NCBI RefSeq assembly: GCF_015694725.1
Contig: NZ_JADQDQ010000008.1
Location: 184,586 to 248,585, forward strand
Source: Hymenobacter jeongseonensis
GTDB lineage: Bacteria > Bacteroidota > Bacteroidia > Cytophagales > Hymenobacteraceae
Reading direction: 5' to 3'
Length of the DNA: 64,000 bases
Below the pieces are notes generated by a model. That model ran no database searches. It saw only the letters and a list, made by a program, of their open reading frames with translations, and was not told where the DNA came from. Shown here in pieces: positions 42,961 through 51,515 of the stretch. Numbering within the stretch: position 1 is the first letter of the stretch; every line of letters starts with the position of its first letter. A program made the translations under genes and the position numbers.

Positions 42961-44577
42961 CTACAAGAACACCTGCGTTTGCAGCGTGATTTCGGGGCGG
43001 TACTTCACGTCGGTTGGCGCGGTGCCGGCCGTGCCGGCGGGCACCGTGAAGTCGGGCCGGGCGCGGTAGTTGATGGTGAACTTGGCGTTGTGGCCATCGA
43101 CGTAGAAGTTGGCGCCGGCGTCGAAAATGTTCACCCCTTTCTTCTCACCCGAAGCATCCCTCAGCCCCTCGTAGCTCGCCAGCAAGTGTGAGGCGTAGGG
43201 CTGCACCCGCAGCTTGGGGCCGAGCAGGTTTTTGGGGAGCAGGAAGCCTGCTTGCACGTAGCCCACCTGGCCCGTACCGGAATGCGGCACGGCATTGCCG
43301 CGGCGGGCATCGGTGCCGTAGCCGGGGTTCGAAGCGCCGATGAACCGCACGTGGTTCGGGCCCATGTCGTAGTTGTAGTACACGGCATAGGCCGTGAAGG
43401 CCGTGCCCGATTCTTTGTTGATGGGCGTATCGAAGAAGGCATCGAGCGACCAGAGGCCGATGTCATGCGTCTGCACTTGATTGGCGGCGTTGTTGAAGGA
43501 CGAGAAGCCCGCCGAAGCGGCCGCCGCCGTCTGCGCGGCGGTCAGCACGTTGTCCGTAGGGCGCGAAACCATGCCGTCGGCGTTGTAGAAAAAACCGCCC
43601 CCCAAATTGAACACGCGTTTGGTGCCCAAATAGGTACCCACGTTGAAAGGCAGCAGGTTGGACTCTTGCTCCAGAAATTCCCAAGCCAGGTAGCCCTGGT
43701 ACACGTGGTTGGTGCCCTGCGGATTGTACTCGGCCACATTACGGCCCCTGTTCTCGCCCGAAGTGGCGTTGGTTACTCCCAGGCCGACAGCCGTGCTAAA
43801 GGGCCCGGCTTGGTTGGTCAGGAACGACTCGTTGACCGAGAAGGCATAATCCAGCTTGCTTACCCGGCCCTTGGCGTACACGCCAATGCCCCGCACAAAC
43901 TGGTCGATGGCCTCAATGGTGGGCCAGTTGGTCAGCGGCGCGTCCATGGTAAGGAAGTTCACGGTGCTGGCGCGGGTCATCCGCGAAAGCCCGTTTTGGT
44001 AGTGCATGCCCGCGCCCAGGCTCATGTACTTGTTCACCTTGTATTCCACCACGGCCTCGTGCACGAAGAGCTGCGGCTTTTTGCCATCGGTGGCAGGCGC
44101 CACACCGCCGCTCACGGCCGTCTGGTTGTTGATGCCAATGTGGGTGTACACCAGAAAACGCGGGTTGAGCTGAGCCAGCACAATCATCCGCGACCGGCGC
44201 AGCGCAAAGTCCACTTGCTCGGCCTGGGGCTTGCCGGGCGCCCGCAGCGTTCCCGTGTTGTTCTGGGTATAGCGCGACCACACTTGGTGCCAGGTCAGGA
44301 AACGGAGGTATTTCGACCCGTCCGGGGAAATGTTAATTTTCATCCCGGCCCCGTACGGCACCGATTCGGTGGGAACCGGCGTGGCCGCACTGCCCGCTGC
44401 TGGCGCCACCGGAGCCGACGGCGTTTGCTGGCCCGAGGGCAGCGGATTGGTACCGGCGGGCACCGTGGGCGTTTCGGCCGGGGGCGTGGGAGGCGGAGTG
44501 GGCACCTGGCCGAAAGCCGCACCGGCGCTGGCCAGCATCAAGCCGCTAAGGGCTAAAGCGTAGCGAGGAGTTCGCAT
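42961..44577 (-). CDS. Outer-membrane porin (phosphate-selective porin O/P-like)
   Basis: A 538-residue protein with a signal peptide (RYALALSGLMLASAGAAFGQ) and a Pro/Thr-rich linker to about residue 80. The mature part is a beta-barrel: KYLRFLTWHQVWSRYTQNN, DFALRRSRMIVLAQLNPRFLVYTHIGINNQ and HEAVVEYKVNKYMSLGAGMHYQNGLSRM resemble the OprO/OprP-like porins of Bacteroidota, and the barrel ends with YRPEITLQTQVFL, a terminal strand with C-terminal aromatic/Leu. The ATG at 44577 was chosen because the signal peptide begins there. It heads the porin-MHS operon, and would let a small solute cross the outer membrane. Confidence 0.75.
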   Translation of the reverse strand: MRTPRYALALSGLMLASAGAAFGQVPTPPPTPPAETPTVPAGTNPLPSGQQTPSAPVAPAAGSAATPVPTESVPYGAGMKINISPDGSKYLRFLTWHQVWSRYTQNNTGTLRAPGKPQAEQVDFALRRSRMIVLAQLNPRFLVYTHIGINNQTAVSGGVAPATDGKKPQLFVHEAVVEYKVNKYMSLGAGMHYQNGLSRMTRASTVNFLTMDAPLTNWPTIEAIDQFVRGIGVYAKGRVSKLDYAFSVNESFLTNQAGPFSTAVGLGVTNATSGENRGRNVAEYNPQGTNHVYQGYLAWEFLEQESNLLPFNVGTYLGTKRVFNLGGGFFYNADGMVSRPTDNVLTAAQTAAAASAGFSSFNNAANQVQTHDIGLWSLDAFFDTPINKESGTAFTAYAVYYNYDMGPNHVRFIGASNPGYGTDARRGNAVPHSGTGQVGYVQAGFLLPKNLLGPKLRVQPYASHLLASYEGLRDASGEKKGVNIFDAGANFYVDGHNAKFTINYRARPDFTVPAGTAGTAPTDVKYRPEITLQTQVFL

Positions 44578-44745
44578 AAGCAATGAAAGGGTTGGTGAAT
44601 GGAAGTGAGTGATATAGTACAGCTTAGCACTGGCCCGCGCCCCGGAAGTCTTAGCCACCTCTAAGTAGCAGCGCCACCCAGCGCTTTGCTACCCCAGTAC
44701 TATATTTTCGCTAATTACTATAGCTCCCTTTCACCACTCCGGCGC

Positions 44746-45168
44746 CTAGCCCGCCCGGAACCGCTCCCACCGAATGACCATGAACTTATCGCCCAGTTCC
44801 GTGACCACCATGCCCGCCCCTTTCAAGTTACCCGGAATTTGAAAAAAGGCGGCCAATTCAGTCTGGTTGAATATTTTGTAGGTTGGGTGGTAGTCGGTTT
44901 GGCGGGGTGCTCGCACGCCGTATTTCTTCACCCAGTTCATCACGCTCACGTGGCTCACGCCCAGGAGGCGTTCAATCTCGCGGTAGCTCACCCCTTCAAT
45001 GTAGAGCTGCAAGGCTTTGATGACGTAGTAGCTATCGACTTCCCGGCCAATTTTGGCCACTGTGAAATGGTAGCCGCAGCTTTTGCACTTAAACCGCTGC
45101 CGGTTGTTCACCACGCCACTTTTTGTAGCTTCTGTTGATTCACATTTGGGGCAGGTGGGCGTAGTCAT
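44746..45168 (-). CDS. IS1 InsA-like zinc-ribbon/helix-turn-helix protein
   Basis: A 140-residue protein. An N-terminal zinc ribbon uses Cys6, Cys9, Cys28 and Cys31 (TCPKCES, FKCKSCGYHF). A helix-turn-helix follows (ALQLYIEGVSYREIERLLGVSHVSVMNWVKKYG, about 52-85), exactly the layout of InsA, the DNA-binding repressor half of IS1 transposase. The last 55 residues (NQTELAAFFQIPGNLKGAGMVVTELGDKFMVIRWERFR) do not resemble a DDE catalytic domain; they look like a small alpha/beta fold. No inverted repeats or partner insB frame are visible around it, so it seems a stand-alone DNA-binding protein. It lies 168 bp upstream of the porin gene in the same direction and could regulate the acid module. Role inferred. 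Confidence 0.7.
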   Translation of the reverse strand: MTTPTCPKCESTEATKSGVVNNRQRFKCKSCGYHFTVAKIGREVDSYYVIKALQLYIEGVSYREIERLLGVSHVSVMNWVKKYGVRAPRQTDYHPTYKIFNQTELAAFFQIPGNLKGAGMVVTELGDKFMVIRWERFRAG

Positions 45169-45508
45169 GAGTTAGAAATCAGGATGGAAACGACCTAAAG
45201 CTACAGTAATTAAGCAAACATATAGCAATTTAGCAAAAAACCAACCCCAATCGTTCCCAGCCCTATCTAATGGGTTCAAGAGCCGCGAAAAGCCAGCCAT
45301 TGCCGGCAATAGGCGGCAATGGGCGGCAAACAATGGGGCCTTTTTGAACGGTTGCAAAGGCTGATTCCATGGCCACATCAGCATAAGAATCATCGCGCTA
45401 GCTGCACATTCCAAACTACGGGCGCGACAAGCCAGCTGAGCCAAATACAAAACGGCTCTAGCTTTGGCCGCTCATACCAATGGTTCCTTTGCGCCCTCGC
45501 TCCTACTT
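45169..45508. other. 340-bp gap between divergent genes
   Basis: Contains the upstream regions of the InsA-like gene (minus) and the flavin reductase-like gene (plus). No tRNA, gene or strong hairpin is seen. A Gly/Cys-free run of GGCGGCAA-type short repeats occurs around 45303-45330, without evident meaning. Confidence 0.5.
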
Positions 45509-46429
45509 ATGCCTATTCCCGAACGCACGTTCCACTCCCTCACGCCTTCCGACCTCAAGCCCAGCGAGTGGCACCCCTTCATGGTGGGCGCGGTGGCGCC
45601 GCGCCCGGTGGCCTTCGCCAGCACCATCGATGCCGAAGGACGGGTAAACCTGAGCCCCTACAGCTTCTTCAACGCCTTCAGCTCCAACCCGCCCATTCTG
45701 GTTTTTTCGCCCGCCAACCGGGTGCGCGACAATACCCAAAAGCACACCCTGCAAAATGTGCGCGAGGTGCCCGAAGTCGTTATCAACATCTGCGATTTTG
45801 CGCTGGTAGAGCAGATGTCATTGGCCAGCACCGAGTATGGGAAGGGCGTGAATGAATTCACCAAAGCCGGCCTCACCGAGTTGGCGTCGGAGTTGGTGCG
45901 GCCGCCGCGGGTGGCCGAAGCGCCGGCCGCGTTTGAGTGTGTGGTGGAGCAGGTTATTGAGCTGGGCCAGAACAACGGGGCCGGCAACCTCATCGTGTGC
46001 CGCGTAGTGCGGGCTCACTTCCGGCAGGACATTCTCTTGCCCGACGCCACCGGCATCGACCCGTTCAAACTAGATGCTGTGGCCCGCCTCGGCGGCGACT
46101 GGTACTGCCGGGCCAGCGGCGCCAGCCTCTTCGAAGTGCCCAAACCCAACCGTCACATCGGCATCGGCATTGACCAACTGCCGGAGTTCCTGCGCAACAG
46201 CGACGTGCTAACCGGCAACGAGCTCGGCCGCCTGGCTAACATCGAGCGCACCGCGCTGCCTACGCCGGAGCAGATTCAGGAATTCCAAACGGAACCGATG
46301 GTGGCCTATCTACTGAATAAATACCGCGACGATGCCCCGGAGCTTAAGCAGCAATTGCTGCAACTGGGCCGCCAGTTTCTGGCCGAAGGGCGGCTGGTTG
46401 ATGCGTGGAAGACGTTGCTTTCTAATTGA
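45509..46429 (+). CDS. Flavin reductase-like (FMN-binding split-barrel) protein
   Basis: A 306-residue protein. Residues about 10-200 form a flavin-reductase-like split barrel of the DIM6/NTAB type: PFMVGAVAPRPVAFASTIDAEGRVNLSPYSFFNAFSSNPPILVF, where the RPVAFASTID and NLSPYSFFNAFSSNPP segments hold FMN, and NICDFALVEQMSLASTEYGKGVNEF. The C-terminal 100 residues are helical (YLLNKYRDDAPELKQQLLQLGRQFLAEG). Members reduce or bind FMN and may reduce aromatic substrates with partner enzymes; the actual substrate is unknown. The ATG at 45509 begins MPIPERTFHSLTPSDLKPSEWHPFM, the usual family start. Monocistronic. Confidence 0.8.
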   Translation: MPIPERTFHSLTPSDLKPSEWHPFMVGAVAPRPVAFASTIDAEGRVNLSPYSFFNAFSSNPPILVFSPANRVRDNTQKHTLQNVREVPEVVINICDFALVEQMSLASTEYGKGVNEFTKAGLTELASELVRPPRVAEAPAAFECVVEQVIELGQNNGAGNLIVCRVVRAHFRQDILLPDATGIDPFKLDAVARLGGDWYCRASGASLFEVPKPNRHIGIGIDQLPEFLRNSDVLTGNELGRLANIERTALPTPEQIQEFQTEPMVAYLLNKYRDDAPELKQQLLQLGRQFLAEGRLVDAWKTLLSN

Positions 46430-46485
46430 GGGTCCGTTTCACAGACGAAAAATCAGCAACCTCAAATTATGACTGGCTTACTTAT

Positions 46486-46943
46486 AGGGGAAGCGTACAT
46501 ACCCAAATGGACGGCATCTTTATGACACATGAGTTGCCGTGGCTGAGAGGAACCTACCCCATAAACTATATATTCGCACCATGATAACATATAACAATAT
46601 AAATATTTGTATAAAGTATAATCTATCGGTCGATTGGTGGCTTCATACAGCATCCTCCAATGAGAAATCATCCATAGAAGACCATGATTGGTATGTTATA
46701 TTGTCATACATTGATAATGTCGCTCTTGCACGCAAAGGCTTCTTAGCTGATTCATACGTTGAGAAGAACGAAGCTGACACTATGGCCGAGTGTGAAAGCG
46801 AAGAAGTGTATGCTAGATTGAGGTTAGTAGCATCTCAGTTCTATGAAAACAGCCTTAAAGAGAGGAGTCTATTAAATAAATGGCTGCATAAGTTAGTTGA
46901 CAAAGCACTAGCAATATTTGGCGTGTGAATGTACGCTTCCCCT
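46486..46943. mobile_element. AT-rich 458-bp cassette bounded by 15-bp perfect inverted repeats
   Basis: AGGGGAAGCGTACAT (46486-46500) and its exact complement ATGTACGCTTCCCCT (46929-46943) bound an AT-rich segment carrying one small gene whose stop codon directly abuts the right repeat. A further CCAAAT lies just inside both ends in inverted orientation. Base composition is far below the flanking GC-rich genes. No target-site duplication is obvious and no transposase is encoded, so it may be a non-autonomous insertion (MITE-like) or a captured gene cassette. Confidence 0.6.
46581..46928 (+). CDS. Small orphan protein of unknown function in the inverted-repeat cassette
   Basis: A 115-residue protein from ATG 46581 (129 residues if GTG 46539 is used). 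It begins MITYNNINICIKYNLSVDWW, has an acidic middle (EKNEADTMAECESEEVYARL) and a basic helical end (KERSLLNKWLHKLVDKALAIFGV). No signal peptide, membrane helix or known motif is seen. Codon use is strongly AT-biased (ATA, AAT, TTA frequent), unlike every neighbour, which points to recent transfer with the cassette. The size and acidic-then-helical form would suit an immunity or antitoxin-like protein, but nothing shows this. An open frame on the opposite strand at 46462-46671 is probably a shadow. Confidence 0.5.
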   Translation: MITYNNINICIKYNLSVDWWLHTASSNEKSSIEDHDWYVILSYIDNVALARKGFLADSYVEKNEADTMAECESEEVYARLRLVASQFYENSLKERSLLNKWLHKLVDKALAIFGV

Positions 46944-47012
46944 AAAGTATACCTGTCATTACTGGAGACGAACTGATTCTTCTCGCAACGCAAAAAGCGT
47001 AGTTCCACTTCC

Positions 47013-48239
47013 CTAGTTCCGCACCGCAATCAGCAGCCCCAATTCTTTATACCGAAGGTTAAACTTCTTAGCAATCATCGAATTAGTTAGCGAGCCGCGG
47101 TAGATGTAGACGCCGCTGCGGAAATGCTCGTTGGTGAACAGCACTTCATTGATGCCGCCGTGCTGGCTGATTTCCTGCAGAATGGGCGTGAAGATGTTGC
47201 TCAGCGCGTTGGTGGCGGTGCGGGGCACGCGCGAGGCAATGTTGGGCACGCAGTAGTGCACCACGTCGTATTTGCGGAAGACGGGCTTGCTGTGGCTGGT
47301 CATTTCGCTGGTTTCGAAGCAGCCGCCCTGGTCGATGCTCACGTCGATGACAATGGAGCCGGGCGCCATGCTGGCCACCATTTCCTCGCTCACCATGAAG
47401 GGGATGCGGCCGTCTTCCACCGATAGGGCACCGATAACGACATCGGCGCGGCGAATTTGCTGGCTTAGGGCAAACGTGTCGAGCGTGCTGGTGTAAAGCT
47501 GCATGCCGAGGTTGTGCTTCAGGCGGCGCAGCTTGTAGAGGTGGTTATCGAATACTTTTACTTCGGCGCCGAGGCCGGTGGCGGCGCGGGCGGCATACTC
47601 GGCCACCGTGCCGGCGCCCAGAATGACCACCTGCGACGGTGGGACACCCGTAATGCCGCCCAGGATAATGCCCTTTCCCTCGTTGGAGCGGGCCAGATAT
47701 TCGGCCGCAATCAGCATCACCGTCGAGCCGGCGATTTCGCTCATGGCGCGCACCACCGGGCGGGCGCCGCTGGGGTCCTTCATCAGCTCGAAGCCGATGG
47801 CGTTGATTTTTTTGCGGGATAGCGCGGCGATGTACTCCTGGGTCATCGAGCCCATTTGCAAAGCCGAAATCAGGGTTTGGCCGGCCCGCAGCAGCTCCAC
47901 TTCTTCGAGCGTGGGCGGGGCCACCTTCAGCAGCACGTCGGCTTTGAACACTTCTTCCGGCGAGTACACAATTTGGGCGCCGGCTTCGGAATAGGCATGG
48001 TCGGCGTACTTACTGGGCTCGCCGGCACCGGCTTCAATCACTACTTCGTGGCCTTCGGTGACGAGGTGCTGCACGGCTTCGGGCGTGAGGCCAATGCGGT
48101 TTTCCTGCAGCGACGTCTCGCGCGGCAAGCCGATGAAGAGCTTGCGTTTGCGCGTTTCCACGGCCAGCATCGATTCCTGCGTGAAATAGGCACGGCTGGT
48201 CGCCAATGACTCAAAACCGGATGGTAGCTGTTCGGCCAT
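47013..48239 (-). CDS. ald: Alanine dehydrogenase
   Basis: A 408-residue NAD-dependent enzyme that interconverts L-alanine and pyruvate plus ammonia. The N-domain holds the substrate site (GLPRETSLQENRIGLTPEAVQHLVTEGHEVVIEAGAG), and the NAD-binding Rossmann part shows VVILGAGTVAEYAARAATGLGAEVKVFDN near 205-233. The catalytic region VSIDQGGCFETSEMTSHSKPVF and HYCVPNIASRVPRTATNALSN are diagnostic for alanine dehydrogenase. About 35 extra residues precede the family core, which is usual for the Bacteroidota form. tsaE lies 82 bp upstream on the same strand. No terminator is obvious in the 70 bp before the cassette end. Confidence 0.92.
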   Translation of the reverse strand: MAEQLPSGFESLATSRAYFTQESMLAVETRKRKLFIGLPRETSLQENRIGLTPEAVQHLVTEGHEVVIEAGAGEPSKYADHAYSEAGAQIVYSPEEVFKADVLLKVAPPTLEEVELLRAGQTLISALQMGSMTQEYIAALSRKKINAIGFELMKDPSGARPVVRAMSEIAGSTVMLIAAEYLARSNEGKGIILGGITGVPPSQVVILGAGTVAEYAARAATGLGAEVKVFDNHLYKLRRLKHNLGMQLYTSTLDTFALSQQIRRADVVIGALSVEDGRIPFMVSEEMVASMAPGSIVIDVSIDQGGCFETSEMTSHSKPVFRKYDVVHYCVPNIASRVPRTATNALSNIFTPILQEISQHGGINEVLFTNEHFRSGVYIYRGSLTNSMIAKKFNLRYKELGLLIAVRN

Positions 48240-48321
48240 GAAGGTTGAAGAATTAAAAAACGTTTATTAAGGGCTGAACGAAGGCTTTTTGCCTCCCATA
48301 CCAACGCCTCGCAGCAATTTT

Positions 48322-48759
48322 CTAATTGATGATAGTTAGTTCAATTGTTCGGCTTTCGGCGCTGAGCACCGTGAGGCGGACCTCAAGCCGGGGGTGCGGC
48401 AATAATTCCGCCACCCGGGCGGGCCATTCCACCAAACAAAGATACCCGGAATCCAGGTACTCCGCCGCGCCTATGCGCTCGGCCTCGTCAATGGAATCGA
48501 TGCGGTAAAAATCGAAATGGTACACGGGGTGATTGCGGCCGTCGCGGTATTCATTCACCAGCGCAAACGTGGGACTGCTCACGTCATCGGCTATGCCCAA
48601 AATGGCGGCCAGCGCCCGGATGAGAGTCGTTTTGCCAGCGCCCATTTCGCCTTCGAAGGCCACCACCGTGCAGCCCGATTCGGTGATGGCGGTGTGTACT
48701 TGCCGGGCGGCGGCGGGAAGGTCGGCCAGCGTGGGCACGTGAACGATATGGGGGAGCAT
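48322..48759 (-). CDS. tsaE: tRNA threonylcarbamoyladenosine biosynthesis ATPase TsaE
   Basis: A 145-residue P-loop ATPase that works with TsaB and TsaD to add the t6A modification at position 37 of ANN-decoding tRNAs. The Walker A loop is EGEMGAGKTTLIRAL at about 35-49, followed by the family's SSPTFALVNEY, HFDFYRI and EYLDSGYLCLVEWPARVAELLP segments. The ATG at 48759 begins MLPHIVHVPTLADLPAAARQV; a longer frame to 48819 is not family-like. It is upstream of ald on the same strand. TsaB and TsaD are not in the window. Confidence 0.93.
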   Translation of the reverse strand: MLPHIVHVPTLADLPAAARQVHTAITESGCTVVAFEGEMGAGKTTLIRALAAILGIADDVSSPTFALVNEYRDGRNHPVYHFDFYRIDSIDEAERIGAAEYLDSGYLCLVEWPARVAELLPHPRLEVRLTVLSAESRTIELTIIN

Positions 48760-48976
48760 GAGGGTAAAATTACCCGTTACCAGCCAAACGCCGTTGCCTT
48801 TTTGGAATATTGATGGCAATAACTCACCTTTACACTTTGCCGCTCAGGTTGATGCATTCTGAATAACAGGCAGTACACTTGCTTGTACTATTCCCTTTTC
48901 AGGAATACTGTGCCTGGCAGCCGGTCCCGTGCCGGTGTGCACGACTATTCGCTGACTTCTACCCAAGTCCCACCTA

Positions 48977-51442
48977 ATGCCTTATTTCCCCTTGGCCCGG
49001 CTTGGCTGCTTGCCGCTTCCTTTCGTGGGAGTGTTCTGCGGCTTGCTGCTGGCCACTTCCAGCACCGCCCTGGCGCAGGCCAACGCGGCCGTAACGGGCA
49101 CCGTGGCCAGCCAGGCCGGCGTTGCCATCGAGTTTGCCACGGTTACCCTGCACCGAGCCGCCGATTCGACGGTGGTGAAAACAGAATTTTGCGACGAAAA
49201 AGGGCACTTTCTATTTGAAACAGTGGGCGGCCGTTACCTCATTTCGGCGGCGCAGGTTGGCTTCGGGCGGTTTTGGAGCCCAGCCTTTGAACTGACGGCC
49301 CCAAAGCTCAACTTGCCGGCCATCACGCTCATCGCCAGCCAAGCCACGGCCCTGAAAGAAGTGACCGTGACAGCGCGAAAGCCCATTTATGAGCATTTCG
49401 CCGACCGCACCGTGGTCAACGTGGCCGACAGTCCGTTGGCGGCCAGCGCCACCACCCTCGACATTCTGGCCCGGGCACCGGGCGTGACCGTAAATGCCAG
49501 CGACAACCTGGGCCTGCGCGGGCGCACCGGCCTGCTGGTGGTTATTGATGGGAAACGCGTGCCGCTGACCGGTACTGAGCTGGGCGATTACTTGCGGGCG
49601 CTGCCGGCCGAACAGCTGCAAAGCATTGAGCTCATTACCAACCCGCCGGTGCAATACGACGCGCAAGGAGGCGCGGGTGTCATCGCCATCAACCTCAAAA
49701 AAGACCAGCGGCTGGGCACCAACGGCAGCGTGAATACCAGCTACGGCCGGGGCCGATACGGCAAGTTCACGGGCGGCCTAGCGCTGAATCACCGCCACAA
49801 AACCTTCAACGCGTACGGCACCTACGCCTACACGGAACGGCGGGGCTTTGTGCGGCTTGATTTCGACCGGGGCTACTCGGCTACGCCCCAGTTGGCGGCG
49901 GCGCACAGCATAATCGACAACGACCAACTGACGTACCTGCGCTCCCATTCTGGCAAAATCGGGCTCGACTTCACGCCTTCGGCCCGGACGCTGGTGGGAG
50001 TTTCTGTGAATGGCCTGGCCAGCCAAACCCAAACCACCACCCAGAACACCACCGTGGTGCAAAGCGCGGCCCCCGAGCCCACTAGCCGCTACACTTCCGC
50101 TGTTGCGCAGGACCTCAATCGGCCCAGCGGCGCGCTCAACCTGAACCTGCGCCACACCTTCGCCGACTCGGCCACGGCCAGCGCCCTGACGGCCGATGCC
50201 GATTACGCCCGCTACCACACCGCCCGCCTGCTGGAGCTGAATACAAATTTTGAGCAGCCGACACGCCCAACTACGCGGCTCGACGGCGACCAAAACAGCA
50301 CACTCACCATTCAGTCGCTCAAAGCCGATTTCAGCCAACCCCTGCCCCACCGCGCACGGCTGGAAGTGGGCGTAAAAACCACACAGGTAATATCCGACAA
50401 CTCCGTGGTTTTTATGCGAACCAGCGAAGGAACCCGCACCTTCGACCCGTTGATTTCGAATGACTTTCGGTACGACGAGAATGTGAACGCCGCATATGTG
50501 AACCTGCGCGGCTCCGTGGCCAAAACCACGCTGCAAGCCGGCCTGCGCGCCGAGCAAACCAATACGCTGGCTGAAACGGAGGGTGGAGATTCCCGGGAGC
50601 GGCACTATGTGCAGTTTTTCCCGAATGTGTTGGTGCAGCGAGCGCTTGGCAAGCAGCACGGGCTGGCCCTGAGTGTGGCGCGCCGCATCGACCGGCCCAG
50701 CTATGGCCAGGTAAATCCGCTGCGCAACTACTTCGACGCGACTTCTTACCGCTCGGGCAATCCGGACCTGGTGGCTCAAACCAGCTACAACTTCGAAGTG
50801 ACCCACACCTACCGGCAAAAATTCAGCACCGCGCTGAGCTTTGCCCAAACCGACAACCCCATTGTGAACGTGGTGCAGCCCTCGCCCGATGGCGGACGGC
50901 TGGTGGTGAACCGCGACGTCAACCTCAGCACTCAACAATACTTTGCGCTCACCATCACGGCGCCGCTGGAGGTGGCCAAGTGGTGGACCCTCTACGCCAA
51001 CGGGGTGCTGTACTACTCCCGCTTTCGGGGCAGTTTGGCCGGTACTGAGCTTGACCGGGGCAAGCCGGCCTTTTTGTTCTCGGCCAACAACAGCTTCAGC
51101 TTGCCACACGCCTGGACCGCCGAACTGAATGGTAACTACCAGTCGCCAGAAATCTGGGGATTTGAATCTGCTCGAGGCCGGGGGCAGGTCACGGCGGGTT
51201 TGCAAAAGAGCTTGTGGAATAAGCTGGGCACCATCCGGCTGAATGTGGCCGACATTTTTTACACCACGCCCATCCAATCCACTTCGACTTACGACAATTT
51301 CACCGAGACCTTCCGGTCGGCGCAGGATACACGGGTGGTTACGGCAGCTTTTACCTACCGCTTTGGCAATAGCAAAGTGACGGCGGCCCGCAAGCGCACG
51401 GCTGGGGCCGAGGAAGAGCTACGCCGTGCTAGCGGCCAATAG
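48977..51442 (+). CDS. Outer-membrane beta-barrel family protein (TonB receptor-like), copy 1
   Basis: An 821-residue outer-membrane protein. After a signal peptide (FVGVFCGLLLATSSTALAQ), a carboxypeptidase-like regulatory domain occupies about 35-115 (VTGTVASQAGVAIEFATVTLHRAADS), then a plug domain with VTVTARKP, LDILARAPGV and PVQYDAQGGAGVIAINLKK, then the barrel of the OMP_b-brl_3 type with EVTHTYRQKFSTALSF and the end TYRFGNSK. These proteins resemble TonB-dependent receptors but usually lack a clear TonB box; their cargo is unknown. A second gene of the same make-up follows 73 bp later, so the pair arose by tandem duplication. They are transcribed in the same direction. Confidence 0.8.
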   Translation: MPYFPLARLGCLPLPFVGVFCGLLLATSSTALAQANAAVTGTVASQAGVAIEFATVTLHRAADSTVVKTEFCDEKGHFLFETVGGRYLISAAQVGFGRFWSPAFELTAPKLNLPAITLIASQATALKEVTVTARKPIYEHFADRTVVNVADSPLAASATTLDILARAPGVTVNASDNLGLRGRTGLLVVIDGKRVPLTGTELGDYLRALPAEQLQSIELITNPPVQYDAQGGAGVIAINLKKDQRLGTNGSVNTSYGRGRYGKFTGGLALNHRHKTFNAYGTYAYTERRGFVRLDFDRGYSATPQLAAAHSIIDNDQLTYLRSHSGKIGLDFTPSARTLVGVSVNGLASQTQTTTQNTTVVQSAAPEPTSRYTSAVAQDLNRPSGALNLNLRHTFADSATASALTADADYARYHTARLLELNTNFEQPTRPTTRLDGDQNSTLTIQSLKADFSQPLPHRARLEVGVKTTQVISDNSVVFMRTSEGTRTFDPLISNDFRYDENVNAAYVNLRGSVAKTTLQAGLRAEQTNTLAETEGGDSRERHYVQFFPNVLVQRALGKQHGLALSVARRIDRPSYGQVNPLRNYFDATSYRSGNPDLVAQTSYNFEVTHTYRQKFSTALSFAQTDNPIVNVVQPSPDGGRLVVNRDVNLSTQQYFALTITAPLEVAKWWTLYANGVLYYSRFRGSLAGTELDRGKPAFLFSANNSFSLPHAWTAELNGNYQSPEIWGFESARGRGQVTAGLQKSLWNKLGTIRLNVADIFYTTPIQSTSTYDNFTETFRSAQDTRVVTAAFTYRFGNSKVTAARKRTAGAEEELRRASGQ

Positions 51443-51515
51443 GAATCATAATGCCAGGGAAGTGCAACTGTGGAGTACACCACCGGTCATTGGGGCCCAT
51501 TTTGGCTTTTGACCT

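Noticed and set aside
44746..45168. A complete IS1 insertion sequence
   Set aside because: No insB frame, no terminal inverted repeats and no target duplication; only an InsA-like protein is present.
46462..46671. Minus-strand open frame inside the cassette
   Set aside because: Overlaps the left inverted repeat and the plus-strand gene, with no supporting motif; treated as a shadow.
46472..46960. Target-site duplication for the inverted-repeat cassette
   Set aside because: Bases directly outside the two repeats (left CTTAT, right AAAGT) do not match, so no duplication can be claimed.
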